From Diprion similis (Eukaryota; Arthropoda; Insecta; Hymenoptera; Diprionidae), in the NCBI RefSeq assembly GCF_021155765.1, contig NC_060110.1, forward strand, positions 22,590,001-22,654,000: 64,000 nt of DNA. Reading direction: 5' to 3'. The position numbers and the translations under genes were made by a program. Shown here one piece after another: positions 49,427 to 62,700 of the stretch. Position 1 is the first letter of the stretch. Each line of letters opens with the position of its first letter. Under the pieces are notes generated by a model. The model made no database searches. It saw only the letters and a program-made list of their open reading frames with translations, and was not told where the DNA came from.

Positions 49427-52400
49427 CTTATAAATGGGAATCAGTGAACTTTCACTCATTCGAGTTCAGAAAGTACCACTTCGAGTCACGATTCTAAGAT
49501 CCTGGCACGGACCTAGCCACCTAGCTCAAGAAAAAGGTAGGCATTGTCCCTCCATCTCCTGGAACGCCTCTTCCATAGTCGGAGTTATCAGGCTCTGTGG
49601 CCTTCCCAGCTTAATTGTCTTATGCCTGCCGACAATGCCGACGCCAATTTTGTAATTTCGTAATTTTCCGACCTCAGTTCGCCGCCTGCTGCTCAATCAA
49701 GTTGCAGGAAGCCGCGGAGATGAGCGAAGGCATTATTACACTCATACGTGATCATTCGATCCTTCCTAGTTTCTATACACTGTTGTTGTTTGTAATAATC
49801 AGCGGCTTGCGTCGGACGTGTTATACGAGAATGGAGGTAAGGTGTCCGCGGTTTTGGATATCATCTTTCCAGACTGTGTTTTGAAAAAATTTATACTCAT
49901 GGGAGACTTCCGTTTCGTCACGAATTTATGAGCCGTGAAGTAAAGTCTTCTTTGAGTGAATTAAACTGAGTTATTAGCGACACATCGCGTTGGATTAGTT
50001 CATTAGGATTACGACGTTGACGCAAAAACCTCTCAAGTTTCAACTGGTGTATTATTATCAATCCAGTCCCACGATTAATTACCCCATATAACGTCTGAGA
50101 AATATCTCACGTGTCCTTCGTGCTGATCGTTTCTTCCGATAATCTTAAAACCATTTGGAAGTTCGTAACTCACTTCGAGCTGGAAGGTTACCTCGAGCTT
50201 TTGACATTCCCTTGAGTCAGATGGCTCATAGTAGTTGAAATTGAAGTATTTGTAAAAGAAAGAAAATATTTTCACCACTCTAGGTGACAATAGTTACACA
50301 ATTGCGCGCTAACGTTCTTCCTAATTTTGACATCGATCATTATTGATTGAAATATCGCGATAAAACACGAGCCTAAATGATAACTTGTTGGTAAAATAGA
50401 AAACGTTGATATTCGTTGGTAAAATTACGTTACGCGAAACTGAATTAAAACTTTTCCACAACTTAACTTCCAGGTGAGGTAGAATTCTCGAACAGTGAAA
50501 AAGCTGTATCTATACCTACTTCTCCGCAATGTCCGATGTGTTTTATTATAAAAATGCAATGCATACAAAGGAGCTGGAAACTTTGCATTCCCACCCGCGA
50601 GGATTCAGCCATTCCTCACAGCGCAGGACCCGCGGGTTTTCCTTATTCATTCGTCTCAGTTTCAGCCCGTCGACATCGTTTCAATTACTCCTCGGCTTGT
50701 CCGACGCGGCTTCTCTTACAAATGCAAATTCGCCGACTTTCCGGAGACAATTTCTCCACGCCACGTGGTAAGTAACCTCTCCGACTCCTTGCAGCACGCT
50801 TTCATCCCCAAGGATTTCACCCTCGGCCGATACTCACACAGGCATCCAGAAAACCGGCGCCCTCACACATCTCACCCTCCAATGTAATCTTGTATATTTT
50901 TTCGGAGCGTAATTCAACCCTCCCTGCGGTAACGGCTGCTTCAATTTGGGTGACGACGGTCGATTCTGCCTCTTAACATCTGCGAGGGATGCTGCGGTTT
51001 GAGGGATGACTTTTAGTCTGGGTTCGTGATGATTTTCCCGATATAAATGAGCCGAGTGTCGCTCATATGCAGAGACTTGACGCGAGCTCGGATCGGAGTT
51101 CGTAAATTCGAGCCCGGGTTGAAATGCCCTGAATATCTACTAACCAGGTATATACATATAGTCGTAATTTCAACCCTCAGGACTGTCCACGGGATTATTC
51201 AAGATATGATGGCCAGTCTGGATCCTGAACATTGGAAATTCCGAATTCCAGACCTTCGGTCTTACGGGTTCTGGATGCTTCTCTTTGACCATCTGCCAAT
51301 TTTGGGGATCAAGAAACGCGTCTGGGAGCCGGAACTTGGTAAATATTTGCGAACGTGAGGGGCTCGTCTCCAGAGACGAGATGCTGTGGATGTTATGGTT
51401 TCATGAGGTGAGAGAGACGGCTTTTAGCGGGGTTTATCTAAACTATATTAACCGATCCTGAGGCTTCATCCGGATCACCGCGTCGTCATTTCCCGAGGGA
51501 ACGCGGTGTTAGAGGCTTTCTGCTTCCTCTCGCTTCCCAGTCAATTTTTAAAGCCGCGAAATGCTCGTCGAAATGATGATACATTGAATTGAATGTTCAT
51601 TGACGAAACGCCTTCGGCACTCAATCAGCATCGAGTTTTGCCGAGTGACGCGGAACCAAGCATCCGAAATGCCAAACACGTGGCGAAAGTGAACCGATTT
51701 TTTCATCTCGGCCAATCTCATTTCGTATAGATACTGGCTTTCCGTTAATTCGATTCAACGCTGTTAGACATACGGCAGCATTTCTCCGCCCAGAGGCCTC
51801 AGAAATTATTTATTCCCAGCCGTTTTCCGTGTTAATTTGCACAGGTAATTCACTGAAAGATTTTGATAGAAGCCAGGTGAACCCGGATCAATTGAATCGA
51901 GGAAAGATTTGGTTTTGACAAAAAAAAAAAATGTCATACTTCCGATAATGAGCCGCCGTTATACGAGTTTGAATATTTTTAAGTCGAGTCACATCGCAGT
52001 TTGAGGCGGCTTGTTCTCATAATCTTACAAGAAACTGATAATTTCATCGGCCACATTACTCATATTCTGTTTACATAAAAATTGATAACTTCTCGTGAGC
52101 AGGACATTATCGTTTGACATGAGTGGTCGTTTGTCGTCCCAAGTTTTCGGTCTTTACCAACGATATGATACCCAATCAAATACATATCAGTTAAAGAGAG
52201 AGATATTTTAAAAATTCACTTCCTTTCAGTTTCAACAGCAAGAATTTGATCAAGATTATCGTTCATTTTTTCATTTAGAGTTAAGTATGTGTAAACATTT
52301 AATCGAACACTTGAAAACGATCAGTGATATCGACTCAACGGAAAATAACATCAAATTTCTGGAATCTCCGAGTCCCTCCAGTCACATCGAGCGTTCATTT

Positions 52401-53130
52401 TTCTTTGTCTCCCTTCAAATGAAGGTATTTTAGGTCCATCCAAAGCAAATAAAAGTACTCCGTATACATAACACATGACGGTGAACGGGGGGAGATAAAA
52501 ATAGACTTGACTCGTTTAAACGATGATCTTCCGAGAACAGACTTTGATATCGTCGCCCTAATATAACCTCGTACACCTTGAGCTCCTCGATCGCCAGAAG
52601 GCTTGAGACCGTAGACGCAGCTTGATATGGAAATATCGACTGTTATCCAGAATAGATAGCAGAGTCCGTCGAGTCCAGGCGAGGTTTGACCGCAGGGCAG
52701 AATGCTATCGTGGGCGTACAAAGTCGTTGACATCTTCCTGCACCCTGGTTGGTTTAGATGGTGGTTTGAAGAGGTCGTTCGATTCATTGTTATTCCGATG
52801 AGCTCTCTCACGTGGGGAGTATAGATGAGCTCCGGTGCTTACCCTGAGGAAACCGTTTCGTCTTTCTCGGGAGTAAACCGTAATTGAATATGTATCCTGC
52901 GTTCAGGTATTCTGAACGAACGCTGTTGCTTCTACGCGCCCTGATATGACCGCCTCTTGGAACTCTCAACGACTCACGTGGAACCGTAAGTCCTTTTTCA
53001 GGATTAGTTTACAATTCTACATAGATGGGACTTCTTCGGTTGAAGTATTTTTTCGAATGTGGTAAAAATTTTTTCATGATCAGGTAGACGAAACTGAAAA
53101 CACTCCGTTTTAAAAACTATGTATGTGCAT
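49427..53130. other. No confirmed gene; candidate exons only
   Basis: Two open segments with good splice borders (49678-49836 and 50627-50767, plus strand) are described as findings. The long minus-strand frame 52395-52811 has no recognisable domain. The remainder shows nothing I can support. Confidence 0.4.
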
Positions 53131-53132
53131 TA

Positions 53133-53744
53133 CGGTGGTGCAAAAAAACCGACTATTTTTTTTTTTTTTTTTTTTTGAGTCTCGTGTGACAAAATGTTAG
53201 TTTTTGATTTTTTAAGAGCTCACTTCAAAGGACAGTTCAAAAAAAATTTTTTAAGAGTTCGCTTCACATTTTTTAAAACGTCAGAAATCGTCGAAAATCG
53301 TTTTTTTTCAATTTTTTTTCTCGTTACGGTATAATTTTATAGACAAGAAAAAAAATAAGTTTCCGAAAGTTTCAGTTCAAAATTTGAATTTTGAAAGGTC
53401 GCTCATAATTTTTTTTCCATTTTTTCGTGCATTTCTTTAGATCTCTTCGAGCGACCTTTTAATATTCATATTAAAATTTCATCAATTTTTTTTCTTTAAT
53501 TTAGTAAAAAAGAATCGATAACAATACACCACGACATGAATTAAAAATCAAACAAAATACTGAAAAAATAATTTTTTTTTATTTAATTTTTTGACGATTT
53601 TTGGCATTTTTAAAAATTCGAAGCGCCATCTTCAAATTTTTTATTTTGAGCTGTCCTTTGAAGTGGGCTATTAAAACATCAAAAACTAACATTTCGTCAC
53701 ACGAGACTCAAAAAAAAAAAATAGTTGGTTTTTTTGCGCCACCC
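53133..53744. mobile_element. TA-flanked foldback MITE (mariner-like), 612 bp
   Basis: The left end CGGTGGTGCAAAAAAACCGA and the reverse-complemented right end GGGTGGCGCAAAAAAACCAA match. The arms stay paired through a T-run, GAGTCTCGTGTGAC, TGTTAGTTTTTGAT and CTTCAAAGGACAG. Pairing continues, less perfectly, to the centre (AAAGGTCGCTC with GAGCGACCTTT). TA flanks both ends (53131-53132 and 53745-53746). Nearly the whole element is one long hairpin with no coding capacity. Confidence 0.88.
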
Positions 53745-53746
53745 TA

Positions 53747-56700
53747 ATGTACATCGATACTGTGTAACAGGTTCCACGAAACTTACACATCAATCAATTT
53801 CAGCAGTGCTGTATAGTTTTTGGCAAAATCTCCGAGTTTTCATCATTTTTGTGAAAATAGGAGAACACTTCATACTCATTGCGAAGCAACTTAATAATAA
53901 TAAATATTCATAAAACCATTTCATTAGCGGTACTGAACTCACTTTCATTAAAAGTCGTTCTCCTAGTAGAATATTAATCATTTCCAAAGATTGTAAAATC
54001 AGTAACGATCACTGAAAATGAATCGTTGCTAAAATTTGTAAATAACATCCAGCTCTTAGACAAATATCGTATTGCCAAAACGGTCGGTCTCTACATTAAT
54101 TGGCGCAACTTTGAAGACATATTTACAGCGTCTAATGATCATTATGCCTACGGCTCGTTGGGCGCACATTGAAAACGAGATCAGGTTACATTAGCACAAG
54201 CCTGCAACATCGTAACTACGTAGCAGATATTATCGGGCAACCATTACCGTTCAGGATTTCTGCAGTGTGCGCGAAGCACGATGTATGAAAAGTATATAGA
54301 AAGGTAATATAATGAGCGTAGACTCTAGTCGCAAGTGTTTGTATCGCACCGGCAGACTGCACATAGATATATGTATTCAGCAGGTGTGTAGGTATTTCCA
54401 TGGACGCGAACGTGGGTGGAAAGTCTCGCGTAGACCTACCTCACATACATGAATAGAGTGACGACGTTGCACCAGGAACATGGGAATATAAAGGAACGAG
54501 AATTCACGGCTGCATGAGCTCGTAATAAGCCAGGAAATAGTTCGGAATGGTTCTAAATATCCGTTCCGGGCACTTACTGGCTGCTGGTTTCTTCTCCGCC
54601 GCAATTTTCACCATCGAGAAGTATCCGTAATATAACGTGAAAAATCTGGTGCTAATCCTTGACGCAACTTATACGGTTCTGTTGCAGTAAATAATCCAGT
54701 CCAGTGTCGCATTTGACAGGTTTTCGAGTGAGTTGATGGATACGAACACCATAAAAGGCAGTATCGAATGGTGTAATTTTACCCCATTATTACAAGACTG
54801 ATTAATGCAAATTAGCAAACTGCGAATGGAAACGAGTTTGGATAAGGAGTTTGGTGTCAGGTCAGGTAAATAATGTAATTAAAACAACCGTAGACTTTGC
54901 TTGTCTAATTAAGCGATGTGTTGGAGTGAGAGATGATCTTACAAGACCGTGAGAAGAATCTCTTCACATCCAGGTGTTTCTGGAGAGATAATTTTCAATC
55001 CACATTGACGCGTGGACCGCGTCGTATTTAGCAGATAAATTATGGACTGTACGGCAACAGCGTGACTTTGACATAGATTTTTCTTATCTAAGATCTATGT
55101 ACCCACCTGCCGCGATGCCGCAGCTCCGGTTCGCCCGTTAGCTGAATCAGTTCATCTCCGCCTTCCGTATCTCTCTGATACCTGTCGTAAGCCTTTAGCG
55201 GCTAATACGCAGCGACTGTAATGTGCCTTGGTAGCTGCCTGCCAGGGCTGTAATAGTCAATTCCATCGACTTGATCCATGCCGAAATGACGACCGGCTAG
55301 ACCTAGACCACGCGCTATGAACCGGCTTCGAAACAATCGTCTATTGAACACTTATCGCTGTCCTAGATCTCATCGATTCCCTCCCGCCAGGTGGGATCAC
55401 GATGTGACTTCCTTGTGCTCTTGGAGACAATCTTTATGAAGCTTTGGTGTCTCGCGATGGTCTGATAATGACGTGCGAAGTGCCCGAAGGAGTCGTTCTG
55501 GGCTTTGATCACTTGAATTCTGAGCTGGATCAGGTAATGAGCAGTCGAGTGGAGGATGAGATGAAGTTCCTTCGACTTTTCCTCGTGAAGACAGCGAACT
55601 GTGTTAGACCATGGAAAAGGAACTTTGTGACAGGTGATGCAGTAAGTTGGGTTACAGGATCTGACTATGTGTAGTGGGAGCATTTACCGTTTCAGCATTC
55701 CTCGATTCTGCTGAGAATCCACGTGCAAGAATCCAGCTTCCATTATTCGATGGACGCCATCCATGGTCTATTCCTCTAAGACGACTATGGAGAGAATTTT
55801 CCCCTCGTACGTATCGACGGTTTACTTCTCTCTGGCAAACCTGACACCCCATGTACGATATTGCAATGGTTTTGATAAATTATCACGTTAGGTTCATCAG
55901 CGGCTTCCACGTAGTTTCTTTATCCATGGTGCTGAGAAGCTCGTTGCTTGTTTGTGTTTATTTATCTCCGATGTGTTACACCAGGCGTAAAATATTCTGG
56001 AATTCTTTCACTGTCAAGAATTTCTCAGGGGGGGGGGGGGGGGGGGGACAATGGATAGAATTTGTAAATGGATATTGCCCGTTGGTCCCGAACACATTAC
56101 TATGCACGGGTGCATCAGCATGCCTGCAAGTCCTGCCCGCGTGTGTTTCAACTTCCTCTTTTTTCCGACTGCATGGCTGCGGCCGAATAGGAGTTTGATG
56201 AAAATTTCTAGCTTCTCGGGGACTCAAGACACCGTATGAAATAACTGGCCGACGATTTAATTTTCACTTTATTACCACTTTTTGTTGAAGAGTTTACTTT
56301 CGTGAGAAAATAAATAAGTATAACTAATGCGTTGATGATAAATTTCTCCTAATTAAAAAATGCTAAATGAAATTAGGTGTCTGAATTTGAAAAGTGACTG
56401 ACTTATTTCCTGATTTACAAAAATTCATTTAGGAAATCGTGTCTTCCTTGATTATTAAAAATGGAATTTATTTTTGCCTTAATAAGCTAGCGATTATGTT
56501 GAAATTGGACACTGAATACGTGTAGCCAATAAATATAAAAAACGTTCAATAAATTCTTCAGAACGTCAAGACTTGTTCGTTTCTACGGAAAAATAGTTAA
56601 GACATTCGTTACAAGCATCTCTACCTTGAATTTTGCAGCTTAGACTTTTACGACTCAATTTATTTTGGCAATTCCGTTACGATTTAACGTGAAGGTTGAA

Positions 56701-59700
56701 GGGCGGTCTTGCGCAATGAGGATCTCGCGTTTCTTTCCTCTGAGAACCACGCAGTCCGGATCACTAAATCTAGATCTGGAAGGTTAACAAGAACGTAAAG
56801 CCCCGTCCCGATACCATCTCCCTCACGTCATGGTGTTTAATTACAAACTATACTCCCGCAGATCACTAAGTACGTGTTCTCCGTCTCGCTTTTGTCAAAC
56901 TCAGCCCTGGTTGGCACGCCATAATAATTTCACACGTATCCGAATTCACCGCAATCGGGACTGAATGCAAAAGGAGGAAAAAACGTCCCTTCATCCCGTC
57001 TTTGTTAATTTTTTACTCGTAATGTTTCCAACGGTACCTTTTTGTGCTTTTTTTTATACAATCTACTCTCTTCAATCTTATTACCAATCTATTCTTTCAA
57101 ATGATTGTAAAAAAAGTGACAATAAGATCCCTAAAACGGATGCATTTTTCAGACACCGTAAGATTGCCCTTCATCTGAAAAACTTCTGCACCTGAAATTG
57201 AACAATTCGTTCTCTAATTCCCGACCGAAACGGCTGGGGAAATTCTCGCGAACCCGACCGTCGTCGTGTGGCTTGTAATAATTTAGACTGCGGGAAACTA
57301 CGAGACCCAGTTTCCACGACACGGTGAAAAGCTTCTCGTTCTACCTACATTTGTATTCTTTTCTTCGGACTCCCCAGTTACCGTTGGTAAAACTTTGACG
57401 TCAGATCCATTTCACCGAGTAATGTAACCTAATTTTTATGTAAAACAGGAATTCAGGGCTTGGCTATAAAACGAAACACGGAAATGGAAAGCGGAAAATT
57501 CATTTGAAACTGCTCAAATCCAAAGCCTTGGAACTACATTTTTTTTTTTATATTAATCCAATACAAAATGGATCTGTTCCTCGAAATAACGCTAATCTTT
57601 GAAAATCCTGATGAAGTCATCGTTTAACGGGAAAATAATGTGGAACAGATTTACTGGGGTGAAACAGTTTTCCGAATCATCCTCGAGGCTCGACGTTAAC
57701 GTCAGGCTGAAATTGAGGGAAAATTGAACGGCCAACGAGAAAGAATGTGCCAGAAGCCTGTGTCCGCAAAATTCTCGGCACTTAACCCGGAATATCTGAA
57801 AATCTGGCGGCAAAACTCGCTCGGAATTGTTATTGGAGTTTGGAAATGAGATATGTATAAGACGAAGTATGGGCTCAAGATTAATGCGTAAAGTTCGTAA
57901 TCGGTGTGTGGAAATGGATTCACCCTGCAACACAGTAAATTCTGATATTCACAATTTTTCACATAAATATGATACCGTGGGATTGAGAGAGAAAAAATTT
58001 TGAAATTGAAACCAATAATTTTCAACGCCGGAGAGGTTCCTCGTTCTTCTGCTTTCTCATCGACCTCATCTAGCGAATGCTGACAATGAACGACGACTGC
58101 CTACAAGTCGTTGGATGCCTGCCTGCATCGACTTTCGCGGAGCTTGATGAGAATAATTAATGAGACATTCGAGTTCAAAGACTCCGAATACTTAGGGCCA
58201 AAATGTCGAATGCGAAATTGCCTTGGGCGTGATTCGCCTGTCGCTTCAGGTGCCGAAGTATTCTATGAAGCCGCTCTCTAACGACTAGCCTGTCAATTTC
58301 TGAGAAGGAGTCGGTGAAATGGAGAAAATATAACCCCGAGGATCGGTAGCATGCGTTACTTTTGCAGAGGAATGAGGAAAATATAGACTCAGATTCGGTT
58401 GATATACTTGCTTGGAAATAATTTGTTATTTTGGGTAGATGAAACACCTTTTCCCTCTGATTTTTTCAACCAATAATGAGCAAGAACAATCACTGGAAGA
58501 ACCTGGAAGTCGATTAACGAGTATGTTTCATGCCATAAGTGAAGGCGACCGGAAATGTATCAACATTTATGCCTTTCCCCTTTTTCTTTACAGCTTCTCA
58601 CTTTGGCTTTCAATTTCTCATTATTGTGCCGAGCGCCGGTTTCTCAGTCTTCACATTATCTCACGCGGGTTATTAGATTTGGAGAAAAAAAATCGCTGCA
58701 ACCATGATTCCGTAACAATGTGTCATTTTTATTACCTGTACAAGGCTCAAAGGATATCCTCTGCGAAAAACTGGATCACTTAAAAGAATATTGTAAAGTA
58801 ATTGTTCAACGTGTCGATAAATTTCAGTCGCAATATTTGTTTATTTTTCTGGATGATTATTATACATCTTTAACGTAAGAAAATCATTCGAGGTTCCGAA
58901 TATTTTCCATTCGATGCAAAAATTTGGATCGCTTGGGAGATAATCTTATTTTAAAGCGAGTGTTGAAAATCCACGCCTCAAATTCAGGGCTCGCCTTGAG
59001 AATTCACACATCGCTATAAAATACTTTATACCTACGTGTGGGAAGCTGGGCGATAACCGCGGCGAAGTCTGGATAAGACGTTAAATTTGCATTACGGGTG
59101 GGCCAATTCGCGCCAGGCGGTTTTCCACGTCATCTTTTAGGCGACAGCAGAAGCATAAGGCGTCGAAGAGAGGAGAGAGAAGAGGAAGAGATTCAAGGCT
59201 CGAAGGGATGCTCGCGATTTTACGAGCCCGGCACAAGATCTTTGAACTCGTTCTCCTGGGAATAAACGATCATCTTACAGTGTGACTGCACCTAAGATGC
59301 AAGAGGCCAGCGACATGCAGCTTTTGAAACCGAAGAGAAATTTTATACATTTGAAGAGTTTAAGAGAGACTGTAAGATTATAGGATTTAAAGTCTTCGGT
59401 GAAGCCACACTTTCATTCTTTTCAAGCTTACTGCGTGAAAATAAACGCCCAGGATCATAAGATCTCAGCAACTGTTCGTTATTTGCGGGACAATTCAATG
59501 TCTGTAATTATCAGTCAAACGTTGCTAGGAACTTGGAGTTAGGCTCATTCGTTAACTGTTATTAACAGCCTTTACAGCTTCTCCTCCGCAGCTTCCGGCA
59601 CGTTCAATTATCTCCGACAGTGAGCTGCATCTGAAGCAAGATTGCGCTTTCCTCTCTCGAGACGTAAGCTTCGCAGGAATAGTTTGGGGTTAATTTATCG

Positions 59701-62700
59701 AACCCTTACAGAGGCGGAAGATAGTGAAACACGTTTCCCTCGGGTGGAAACTGAACTACCGAAGAAGTCTGCAGAAAGCAAGTGGAAGTAGACGTTTATA
59801 AACACTATATTAGACAGTAAATGAACCATAAATTAAAGCTCAAGATTTTCTCCGTGGTTCGTTTAACCTGTGCACAGCGTCAAATGTTCATTACATTTAC
59901 TCGTAAATCACGTTTGTTTTCTTTTCCACGGTGCAGGGGATGGCGAAATAAAAGAGAAAACTTTCTCGTCGGTAAGAAAACTTCTTTATTCCTCGACTTT
60001 TCAAGCCCCCAATTCAATCAATTTACTCTCTAAAAATCGCTATAATTAATTGAGGAAGTGAAAAGCGGCCGAGGGTCGAAAAGTGGAAACACGCCTCTTC
60101 AAACTGATCGATTTCAATGAAACAAAATTGGTTAATGGTACCGGAAACTCTTACCACTCGCGAATGGACGGTTCTATTATAGCCCTGCGCAAACATAATG
60201 AGGTTTAATGTAACAAACAAATAACAAAGTCCTTTACGTGGATAATGATTGGCTGTAAAAAGTGCAGATCTTGATTACAATTTGTAATAAATTAACAAAC
60301 ACAGTTAACTTTACCCAGGACCTACGATAAAATTATTGTGTACTTGAGCTTAAAAATTGTGAATTCAGAGTATTTTCCATGCTCAACTATCCCCGGAAAC
60401 ATAATACGAGACATCCTTCGCGGATGATTTTTACGCCCGAACTTCAACGATGCGGAAAAGCGGTTCCTGTAGGATCGACCGCAGAACTTTTTCAGCACGC
60501 AACGAACGACTGAGTTTAAACGGTGATTGAGGAAGAGGAACGATGAGCCGGGGAGGAAGGAATAACGTCGTGGCATGGCTTCGTCTAACACCAATTACCG
60601 ATGATATATTCTCTATTTTCCATGCTTCCATGCCCGACTTCCGGCTGGATACTCGACGGCGTCCTGTTACTCCAAGGATTTAACGACGCGCCGACTGTCG
60701 CTGCCAATTGGGGCCTCTTCCGTCCCTTCGTCAAGCCTCAGTTGACGCCGGAAACTCATTTGTTGATAATGACTGGCCGATTTTGATGGGACGAGTTTTA
60801 CAATTCGGGATGATCACATTTTATGCGGCTTAATTTCAGGTTGAAAAAAATGAGCAAAAACTTTTCCTGTAAGGTAGTGATTAATTCAAGGCAAAATTAC
60901 GTTCGGAGTAAAACCTCGATCGTTGTAGAGAAATTTTCTCATACCAATGAAATCAAGACAATCTTTATTCTTCCACGATCTGTGAACGAGAATAAAAATT
61001 ATGTGAAAGCAAAAGTTGATGGATATTTTTACATATTTTTTTTCCTCCTTCTTTCTTCGAATAGTCAAGTATTTTGTCACGCGTATGGAAACTGAAGAGA
61101 GCTTAGACCTTAAAACTTATCTTGAAATATCTTGAAACGGTGAAGAAGTGTGAATAAAAATCGAAAGTTGTTCGCCGATGCTTTACGGATCTTCGACGAA
61201 CACGTAAAAGTTAATAGTTGTTATCGTCGTAGTGGTTTGTTATTGATCGCTTGTAGGTAGCCAACAGTTTTTCACATGTTTATAGTTAGGCTAGCTATTA
61301 AGCGATTGCAGCTTCATTTTCCTTGTTTTAATTATTAGCGAAAACTCTGTAATAACATGTAAAAGACGTAAAAGAAAAAAAAAAATACTATCCGCGAATC
61401 ATTGACAAATAGAGAAATGACTGATCCCTACCTTTAACTTCATCTCTCAATCACTTTCTGAACGGCTTTTACGACATGAAGTCCCTCGGTTCAAGCGTGA
61501 GAAATATTCTGCTTAAATACACATACGTATTGCATATATTAATTGCAGACAAGCTTATTATACTCGGTAGATACGGGGATTTTCATTTCAGTATTCTCTC
61601 GTATAATTCATCGCATTCTGTCCACATCCATCATCCGTGAATACACCCCGAGGCATTTGCATTGATGACACATGAGCCTGGGTCAATTCCGATAGTGACT
61701 CGGATTTGACGCCGTTCCTCGATCACTAATGAAAATGTAAATTTTACGGGTAATGAAGTAACGAACCGGAAGGCCGAAGACCGTTAATCACTATATCGAT
61801 AATTCATGGGAAGCAAAGTTGTAGATGTCAACGAAATTGCACTCACTCCATTTCCGATCTTAGGTAGGTAATTACATCCTTCAAAACTCGTCCAATCAAT
61901 TTTTCTCACTCTCCGATATCATATTAATTATAATAAAAAAAAAAAAATGCTGTCATTCTATTTTACGCCGTGATATCGAAGCCACGCGAGAAAATTATGC
62001 GTTTCATTCTTGATCATTGATCAACAAATGACAAAGAGACTCCAAGCCCCGATACACGAACACACTGCGGCAGGCCATGAGACCACTTCCACGAGGCTAC
62101 TCGAGGTCTTTGAGGATCTCCTCAGAGGAAACACTGGAACTCGTTGCCAGGACGTCTACCCAACGCCTGCAAGGGCTCCAGGTATAAATAGCGCTTCTAG
62201 GTGTTTCGTTTTGCCTTATTTCTCTTGCCTCTTCACTCCCACGCCTGTCATACTTACGATTACTGCCCCCCACTAACCATAGGCTTGCTCTTTTCAAAGT
62301 ATAAAGAGTATTGTTCAGATGATAGAACTAGCAGTTTATATTACAGTTATCGCGTGAATTTTTTTATGAAAAGTCTGATCAGTCCATGATAAGTCTGACT
62401 CGAGAGACACCTTGAATAGAAATTGATGCTTTCAGCCCTCAACAATTCAAAATGTCAAGGGTCAAGGGGCTTCCTCGAGATGCTCATCTCATCGTTCGTT
62501 GACGTAAGACTTTCACGATGTCAAATTGTACGGGCTTGGCCCGAGAATAATGGTGACGGTGTTTCGTCCGAAGCACCTTGCCCAATCTCGTAGAAAGTAA
62601 CAATTAGGTGTACAAACAATTTGTGTATAGGATCAAGAAGACATGTAAATTTCCCCGGTGCTCTGGCCAGGATTAAAACTTGTGTGTGTGTTCCTCGATG

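Noticed and set aside
52395..52811. 138-codon minus-strand frame
   Set aside because: ATG-to-stop frame without any recognisable motif or supporting splice sites.
62010..62190. Possible exon ending at a GTATAA site
   Set aside because: Two frames are open, the donor is weak and no pyrimidine-rich acceptor precedes it.
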